DNA of 64,000 bases. Origin: Selaginella tamariscina. Its lineage: Eukaryota > Streptophyta > Lycopodiopsida > Selaginellales > Selaginellaceae. Position 1 is the stretch's first letter, and each line of letters begins with the position of its first letter. This document shows positions 56,695-64,000 of this stretch, piece by piece. The position numbers and the translations under genes are program-made. Under the pieces are notes generated by a model. The model was not told the DNA's origin. It did no database searches and saw nothing but the letters and a program-made list of their open reading frames with translations. The stretch covers positions 1-64,000 of the forward strand of contig PUQB01000890.1 in the NCBI GenBank assembly GCA_003024785.1. Direction: 5' to 3'.

Positions 56695-59600
56695 ATGGCC
56701 AAAGTTACCTATGAAGGCATTGATAAAGATTTCCCAGTCGATGAAGATGGAAATGCTTTTGTGTTTGAACATGATCTTCACATTGCTTTCAACATTCTTG
56801 TTGGTTCAGTATACATGTGGTTTAATTGATGTCAGTTTCTGCGAGTTCTGGAGAAGATGTGGAGTTGTTACCAGAAGGCAATACATCAAACCAGTTTGTC
56901 TTTTACACATTGTGCCCGACAAAGGGCCCGTTGTTCAGGTTGCGGACAGAGGAGCGTGAGGAATCCATGCTGGTGTGTCTTCTAAGAGCAGACAAATGTA
57001 GGATAGGGAAGGATCTCATTGGTTCGTCTGAAGTTAAACGAGTCTCTGAACTACCGCAGATATACAATGGAAATGTCATTTACGAACTTCCCCCAAAGAA
57101 AGAAAGCACAGAGAAGTACTTGGGGATGAATCGCAAGAATGGCTGCTACCATTGGACACACCCGAGCACAACACACTGGCATGTTCCGGCGTGAGTCAGT
57201 CGAAGTTCATGTGTCGGACATCTCAAATGTATCAATCCTACCTGCCCCTACTTGGCTTTTGAGAAGAAAGCAAATGAATGTCACTTCAAGGGTGCTGTGG
57301 AGAAGGCAAAGACAACTGAGACAGGCAAAGTAATAGGCATGAAATGTAAGCATTGTGGAGAGGAGCCATTGCTGGTGCACACTTGTCCGGCTTATGTGTA
57401 CTACATTCTGCCAGACGACATTTCTTTTACAAGGTTGTTCATTCACAGAGGTGTTCATCAGCATCCAGTCAGCCCTCAGTGTCAGCTTCAAACGTTCAGC
57501 GAGCCAGATCTAGTGTCAGCAACGTGGTAAAGAGCAGTCCGCGAACCAATCAACGAGTGATTGAGTTTCAAAGCCGCGCATGAGCTCATCTTTGAAGAAC
57601 TTTTCAAGGAAGAAGGAGAAGTGTCTCGTACACTGGTTTACTCTCAAAACTTGAACCTCTAACAGACCATCGAAGGTATTTTTCTTTAGATCTCTACACA
57701 CTGACGTGACCTTTTCTTTAGGACTCGGGACTGGATTACACAATCAAGACAGAAGGAGACACACTTTAGAGAGGGTTACGAGGGTCTTCTGGAGCTGAAG
57801 ACAAAGCTGCCAATACCTTTCATTCACGTCATACATGTTCCAGGGATGGAACTGCATGGTGCTGAGGAGCAGCCTCTAATATTCAAAATGACAGTTGAGG
57901 GACCGGGTTCAGGAGTTGAGTACATCAGAAGGTGTCAAAGTGGAGGAGACCTTCATGATCAATGGGTTGTTCTAGACCACACGCACCGCATACCAAACTG
58001 GGCGACAATTGGAATACACCTTTATGACCGTTGTAAAACTCTTCATAACACTTTCTAATCTTCGTTATCTAACGCTCTCTTGCAGTGTCAGATCCATGGT
58101 GACTACAGCTTACGCAGATATGTGCTGCGAAGATAATGTTGCAGTGCTGAAGTTCTTGAACACAATGCTAGAGGTTTGTAAGAAGCAGGGTTTGGAGAAT
58201 GTCAACTTTGCTGGTTTCATGTCGGATGAGGCTGGAGCGATATGGATAGCCTTGCGCCAAGTATTCAACAACGGAGCAAAGATGAAAGGGAGGGAAAGAA
58301 GCTGTCTGTTTCACTTTATGCAATCCGTGCGTCAGGTGACAAAGAAATGGATCGCAGAAGAACATCGCAAAGAACACATGAAGCTTGCTCGTGCCTGGCC
58401 TGCAGCACTGAATGAACAATCTAAGAAAGAACAACTGGCAATTCTGGAGTCTTTTTGGGAAGGACGAGCGTCAAACATTCGAGCTTTGAAGACATGGCTG
58501 TCTTGGTGGATCAGGCATGAGGACCACATCTCCATGGCGGAACTGGGAGACATGACAGAAGAAGGACTCGCGAGCGTTCCAACAACAAACAATGCTGAAG
58601 TGATTCACGCGAGAGCAAGAAGAGCAAGATTGGCCAAAAGAGTACCACTGCTGGAGGCGACAATGTTAGACCTCACTGATGCAGTTATGCGGAGTGCAAA
58701 GGTGAAAGCGGCAATAGAAGGGAGGTATACAGGGTCAGGGCCTTCGAAGGAAACTCTGTTGAAACGAGTGCAACGCAAACTCTCTGAGGGGAAAAGTGTA
58801 TCTCCATCAACAATTATCAATCTGGTGGAAGGCGAGGAACACTTGACCAGCCCGGAGTTCACGAGTACCACTAACGTTCGAGTGCAAACTGTTAGGAGAA
58901 CAGTCACAGGAACAGAACAGTCTGATGCTTGACGTTCACACAGACATGATGTAGAGTACACAGAGCGGGTGGTCCAAAACAACAGGAGAAAGAGGTTAAG
59001 GTTCGAAGAGGTTTCGGAGAGAGAGATTGCTCAAACAGAGTGGGCCATCAAACGAATCAGAGCATCCAGTAAGGTTAAGTGTTTGGGGATGAATCAGGAA
59101 GGAACTGCTCTGTGTGGAAAACCAATCGGTTATCCAAGCAGAGTGCCAGCACCAGGATTCTATGGAAAACGAATGTACATTGATGCCTTGGGGAATGAGG
59201 AGTATGTACAACAGATGATGTGGTTCTGCCCAAAAGATTCAGGGTGTTTCACGCGGCCAAACGGCAAAATTCTTCGGTCACGAATTCCAACACCACCAAC
59301 GGTTTGGCCTGTGCTCAAGGAAACGAAGCTGACAAGTGAGGAGGTCAGAGAACTACAAGATGCAGGCTTTGTTCTGGAAGGTTTACAGGGGATGGCAGGA
59401 AGAGTAGATGAGGGTCAGAAGGACAAAACACCATCGCCACCACATGGAGCTGGATCTACAACAATTCCACCTTTCGAAGGACGTATGGTCCGGACTCCAA
59501 CAAAAATGTCTAAGGAACAAGAGAAGAATTTCCGCAAGGCCAAGACGTTTTTAGGTTGTGTGCGAAATGTTGAAGTGACAGCTAGAGGACGGAAGGAGGC

Positions 59601-59853
59601 TTTCGTTGTGTCGGCAGGAAATGACTCTGCAAAGGTGACTATTAATACTTATCCTTCATGCAGTTGTTCTACATTTCAGAAGAGCAAAAGTTGGAGCCCA
59701 TGTGTACACATGTACTTCGTCTATAGCCGTGTGCTTGGCTTGAACCCGGACGTCACATATTTTCTACAAAGGCGATCGCTCAGTGAGATGGAGGTCCACC
59801 GTTTGCTGGTGAATTGCAACAGAGTTCATGACCCACCGGTGTTACAAGGATAA
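56695..59853 (+). pseudogene. MULE transposase, copy 3
   Basis: Starts MAKVTYEGIDKDFPVDEDG at 56695. Exon 1 (to 57674) carries several indels. The exon 2 donor is lost (CCGTTGTAAAACT in place of CCATTGTAAGTTG). Exon 3 (58086-59853) is open over its whole 1768 nt except for one TGA at 58930-58932, where copies 1 and 2 have CGA. Exon 3 shows FMSDEAGAIWIALRQVF, CLFHFMQSV, and the SWIM zinc finger CSCSTFQKSKSWSPCVH (about 59661-59711), which in MULE transposases lies near the C-terminus. This copy defines the true C-terminus (NCNRVHDPPVLQG). Confidence 0.9.
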
Positions 59854-59885
59854 ATGGTTTAGGGTTTATAGGATAATGTTTTATT

Positions 59886-59916
59886 AAGCCAGTCGGCATA
59901 TATTAAGCCAGTCGGC
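59886..59916. repeat. Subterminal CAGTCGGC motifs, MULE copy 3
   Basis: Two copies of CCAGTCGGCATAT about 19 bp apart, reverse complement of the pair at 43117-43144. Confidence 0.6.
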
Positions 59917-59936
59917 ATATTAAAAAAACTTATATA

Positions 59937-59966
59937 TTCTAGAATATTCTTGAGAATATTCTAGAA
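59937..59966. promoter_or_regulatory. Heat-shock-element-like array, right end of MULE copy 3
   Basis: TTC-GAA-TTC (59937-59949), a 4-bp gap, then GAA-TTC-GAA (59954-59966), the mirror of the copy 1 left-end array. Confidence 0.6.
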
Positions 59967-60053
59967 TATGCTAGAATAACCCTAGAATATCCGCGAATAT
60001 ACTAGAATAATATGAAGCCTCCTGAGCCGGAGCCTCCTTTTCGCCGAGACCCC

Positions 60054-63000
60054 ATTTATTATAGATATCCAAACATATATACATATATCTATATAGACTG
60101 CATCCACCACAATATTATATTACAATATGATAAAGCTCAAGTAAGTTAAAGTACCTCAAACGAGGGACCGCTGGCTTTTTCCATGTTGTATGTCTGACCA
60201 CCTTCCTTTCTTGTTGCTCGATAGCCCACTGGATATGGGTACCTATTCTTTCCCTGCATTTTTTTTTCAAAGTAGTTTCAGTGTGTGTGTGTGTGTAAAA
60301 CACTTGAAACTATAGCAAGTATTTATATAATAATGTTAAAAGATTATACCTCATATCTACATGTTATATGTATACTTATGTTTAATAAAAAAACGCGACT
60401 CCGTTTTTTCTCCCCTGGTCCTCTGTATATTGTTCCAAGTGATTCCATCTCAACTGATGATTGCCGTGACTTTAATCTAACTCTTGTTAATTATATTTTA
60501 TATATGACATTCGCCGCATATGTCCTGTCTTTTGCACCAACGCCATAAGAGAGAGAGAGAGAGACCCGCCATTGGCTTTTCGCATCTGCAAACAAATGAT
60601 CATAATGAAGCCATTTAGAACTATTTTATTTAAAACACTTTTAAAATATTAATATTTTTGAAATTTCCTTTGAATTATCTTTAAGTAAATAAATTCAAAA
60701 TTTAACATTTAAGTTGCATTCAGAAAAGATGAAAGTAAAATAGTCCAAAATAGTTTGAAGGCCCCTTTAATATGCAGTATATAGAAAATATATATATATA
60801 TATATGTATGTATGTATGTATGTAGAGAGAAAGAGAGAGAGAACCAGTTGTAATATTCCAAAATGGTCAACCACTTATTATTTAAATAACATGTACACAT
60901 GTACTCCTTAATAATTTGTGTTATATGTATGTGTGTGTAATTATAAATGATCGTATATACCTATATATGCGCATAATGTAACAATATGTTCCTATTATGA
61001 AATGGCATTTTAACAATGTCTTTTATTTATCAAAACTTTTCTATATTTAATTTACATAATTATAAACATATATATATATATATTGAAACATGAGCCTTTA
61101 ACGAGCTTGTTTTAAATAAAACAAGCTTAGGCTAAGTTTCATGTTTCACATTCATATTACAAATATTTGTATATATTATTGTATATATTAATAAGTTATA
61201 TATTAGAAAATTTAAGGTATTATTTATCAAAAAAAAATGTAAATAGAGATAAATACGATTTTGCTTGTGTATATAACATATATGTTTTTTAATTCTGTAT
61301 ATACATATGTATTCTTCACAAGTCTTTTAATATTTATTTTAGTTTGTAAATATGACAAATAATAAAATCTTATATATAATGGTTTAATTTTTGATTAAAT
61401 AATCTTTTTATATAAACTTGCTAATCTTAAATTTGTTTTAGTTGGATATTCTTATTTGTACTTCTGGATGAAATTTGAGTCGTTGCTTTAGAATATTATA
61501 AGTATATTCTAAATTATTCTAGAGATATCCTGGTATAAAAGCAATGTTAATATATTAAATGTATTTACATATATTTATGTATTTAATCTTTTGTTTAATG
61601 TGTTACGATTTAGGGTTAGGGTATCCGGACGAATTTTGAGTCTGCTTGCTAGTGCCGTTAGCAGAGGTGAGTCTTCTTACAAACCTTAATATTATTCATT
61701 TTTAATTTTAAAATTTCTTGGACAGTAAGGATAAAAATCATGAAAATGATTAAGCAACCAAATATATATCTTCACACTCATATAAAGAAAATCTAACCCA
61801 TCCAATTATGACACAATCCTTTTACATTAAATATATAATATAAAACGCATATATCGCACACTCTAATAACTACAATTAATTGATTAATTATCTTACTTAC
61901 TTTAAATGAAATATAGTTAAATGCATATACAATTGACACTCTAATACCTTATGTTTTATAACCTTTAATATTAATAAGAATGTTTAATAATTGAGGAAGC
62001 TAAATTAATTTTGTTGCATAAAATTAATAATATTAATTAAAAATAAATAATTTAAATAAGGTTATTTACATAAACAATGCTTCGGTTATTATAATATTGT
62101 TTTATATATTAAATATGTGATTTATTAATTATAATATGTAATTGTATAATATTAATTTTGTTTTTCTAAGTTATTAGATAAGGCTTGCTTAATGAGTTAA
62201 AAAATTTCATCTTAAGTAATATAGTTAAGTAAGGGTTAATAGGTTAAATTTTTATTTATTACTTTATAGATTTTTAAAAATACATATATTACAGTTCTAC
62301 ATGAGAAATTATAAAAAGTAATAACAAAAAGATACGAATATCATGCATTTTATGGTTTTGGAATGGCAAGGTTTATATCATTTAAAAGTAATATTTAAAC
62401 ATATTTATTAGTTTAAGACTTTCTCAATGATGTTTATTATTATTATCTTTAATTTTATTTGGTTGTATATTAATTAATTAAAGACTATAAAATTTTGTTT
62501 AGTTAATGTAAAAACAAGATAACAATACTAGTTTAAAACAATTATTATTTTTGTATTATGTGTTAATGATATAATTTATTAGTGGTTATATGGGTCAATA
62601 TACAATAACATTAAAATGCCTTAGAAAATTATTATTAAAGACATAAATATAAAGTTTAAAAACTTTAAGTATGTGTAAACATGTTTTGTTAGGGAAATTA
62701 ATAATTTTAAGTATTTTAATACAAAATTTTTAACAAGTGAGACATAAATAATTGTTTAAATTATAAGTTTTTAGCAGTTTAAAAAACTTTTTATACATTG
62801 TATAATATTATTTTAAAGGAACAAATACATGATTTATTATGCATGTTGTATATAAAAATTGAAATTAATAACCTTAATTTATATTTAGAGAAAGGCGTAT
62901 AAAGTGAACATGAAAATTAAATGAAAGGTTATTAAAAAATGCAATATTTCATGATATTAAAATTTTAAATGCATAGTAAAAGGAATATTATTATTATACA

Positions 63001-64000
63001 TACAATGTCTCATTTGTTATAAATAAAGATTATATGTGAAAGATTTATGTACATTATGTAATTTAATAAAATGCAAAAAGATTTATGTATTAAAAAAAAT
63101 GTTCACTTTATACAAATGATCGATAAACATTTATAACATCTTATGTTATTAAAAAAGGTTTTTATATTAACACTTCACAAATTTATATTTAAAATGTTTA
63201 TTGAGATTATAAAAACATCAATATAATTCAACATTTTATCTTTTTATTAAGTGTTAAATATGGGTCTTTTCTTGTAAAGAAGGTTCACTACATTATGTTT
63301 TTATATTACAATATGAAATATAAATATTTTTTATATAAAAAGTGTAATAAACAATAAAATTCTTTTTTTCTCACTACTTTATTTTATATACACTAATATT
63401 TATAGATAAATTATCATAAGTAATTACTTGTAATAAATAATAAAAAAAATTTATTACTCTCACACACACATTTCAATTATTTTTAGTAATTACGGTAATG
63501 ATGAAGGATATAAAGATAACACTTAAATTATTCCTAGATACCTTAAGAAATGAATAAACAAATTAAAATATATAAAATGCAAACTCAAAATTTTTCATCG
63601 TTACAAATGAAAACTCTTTAATCGTATAATATCATACAAATCTAAAGTATTATTTATGTCCTTTTCTTTTTTACATCCTTCAATAACATTATATTCTTTT
63701 TTATATCCTTTAATATTCTGCACCTTTCAATAACCAACTTTACATTTCTACATCTAGAAATAACTTTTTCTTTCCCCAACCGTCTCTGCTTCTTCCTCCA
63801 TAATATTGAAATAAAATCAACAAGTTTATTCAAGGACATCTTTCTTAAAAACCTTCAATGTTCCTCACTACAAATTAAAAGTAAATAAAATTATTATATG
63901 TTCATTTGGTTTGTAAGCACACATAACAAGCTGTATCATACAATTTGTGCAATTTGTACAACAAAAAAATATAAATACATTTAAACCATTAACTCTATAT
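60054..64000. other. Very AT-rich non-coding DNA
   Basis: Base composition changes sharply at the MULE border. There are TATA/TATG and GA microsatellites (60550-60562, 60788-60842, 61069-61082), long A and T runs, and no frame with a recognisable domain. A short telomere-like 'tttagggttaggg' lies near 61610-61622. No conserved gene, tRNA or retroelement was recognised. Confidence 0.6.

Larger units (their letters stand above)
51783..60053. mobile_element. MULE copy 3, inverted relative to copies 1 and 2
   Basis: An 8271-bp element. The methyltransferase end is on the left (GAGTGCCGCCATTTTGGAGG) and the transposase end on the right (CCTTTTCGCCGAGACCC). Flanks TATCATTAA and ATTTATTAT do not form a convincing 9-bp repeat, so the site has mutated or rearranged. 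Both genes are broken, and divergence from copies 1 and 2 is greater than between those two. It lacks the first exon-like unit of the array. Confidence 0.9.

Noticed and set aside
51774-60062. Nine-bp target duplication for MULE copy 3
   Set aside because: Flanks TATCATTAA and ATTTATTAT share only a core ATTA at best, which is not enough in AT-rich DNA.
61605-61625. Interstitial telomere (tttagggttaggg)
   Set aside because: Fewer than two full repeats; too short to distinguish from chance in this sequence.

Overview
This window is almost entirely nested transposable elements from a plant-like nuclear genome. The signs are initiator-tRNA-Met-type primer sites (TGGTATCGGAG), Ty3/Gypsy and large non-autonomous LTR elements, a Mutator-like (MULE) transposase, and GT-AG introns of only about 45-60 nt. 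Introns that short recall lycophytes such as Selaginella, but the species cannot be fixed from sequence alone. No RNA gene and no clearly intact host gene was found.

Layout. 1-2300: decayed LTR pieces and minisatellites. 2302-25012: an old Gypsy element (Gypsy A), split at 6384/24296 by a 17.9-kb nest of a long-LTR family (LTR-L, about 1.4-1.8 kb) that has non-coding internal regions (LARD-like), arranged LTR-internal-LTR-internal-LTR. A young 4.8-kb Gypsy element (Gypsy B1, 8319-13119) sits inside that nest. 25252-40994: MULE copy 1, interrupted by Gypsy B2 (26595-30410) and a solo LTR-L (34266-36086), and carrying an internal duplication. 41004-42972: unassigned DNA with possible decayed exons. 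42982-51452: MULE copy 2, with a perfect 9-bp target duplication. 51783-60053: MULE copy 3 in inverted orientation, only about 330 bp away. 60054-64000: very AT-rich DNA with no recognisable gene.

The notable system is the MULE. Each copy has two divergent genes. One is a three-exon MULE transposase with an N-terminal Cys/His domain and a C-terminal SWIM zinc finger; it is broken in all three copies. The other is a six-exon gene for a protein with an N-terminal ParB/sulfiredoxin-like domain and a C-terminal domain resembling beta-class N6/N4 DNA methyltransferases. In copy 2 this gene is uninterrupted: the six exons sum to 2979 nt, coding 992 residues plus a stop. Between the two genes lies a promoter region and an array of 137-bp units. 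Each unit looks like a 71-nt exon plus a 66-nt intron, and each exon holds an inverted repeat of TGCCGACTGA. The core GCCGACTG recurs near both element ends, next to arrays of perfect heat-shock-element-type GAA/TTC repeats.

Inference: the element carries a bacterial- or phage-type ParB-methyltransferase as a second, possibly anti-silencing, function with its own repeated sites, and copies 2 and 3 form a natural 8-kb inverted repeat that could make hairpin RNA. Many inter-copy differences are single-base indels, so either decay or residual assembly error may explain part of the frameshifts.
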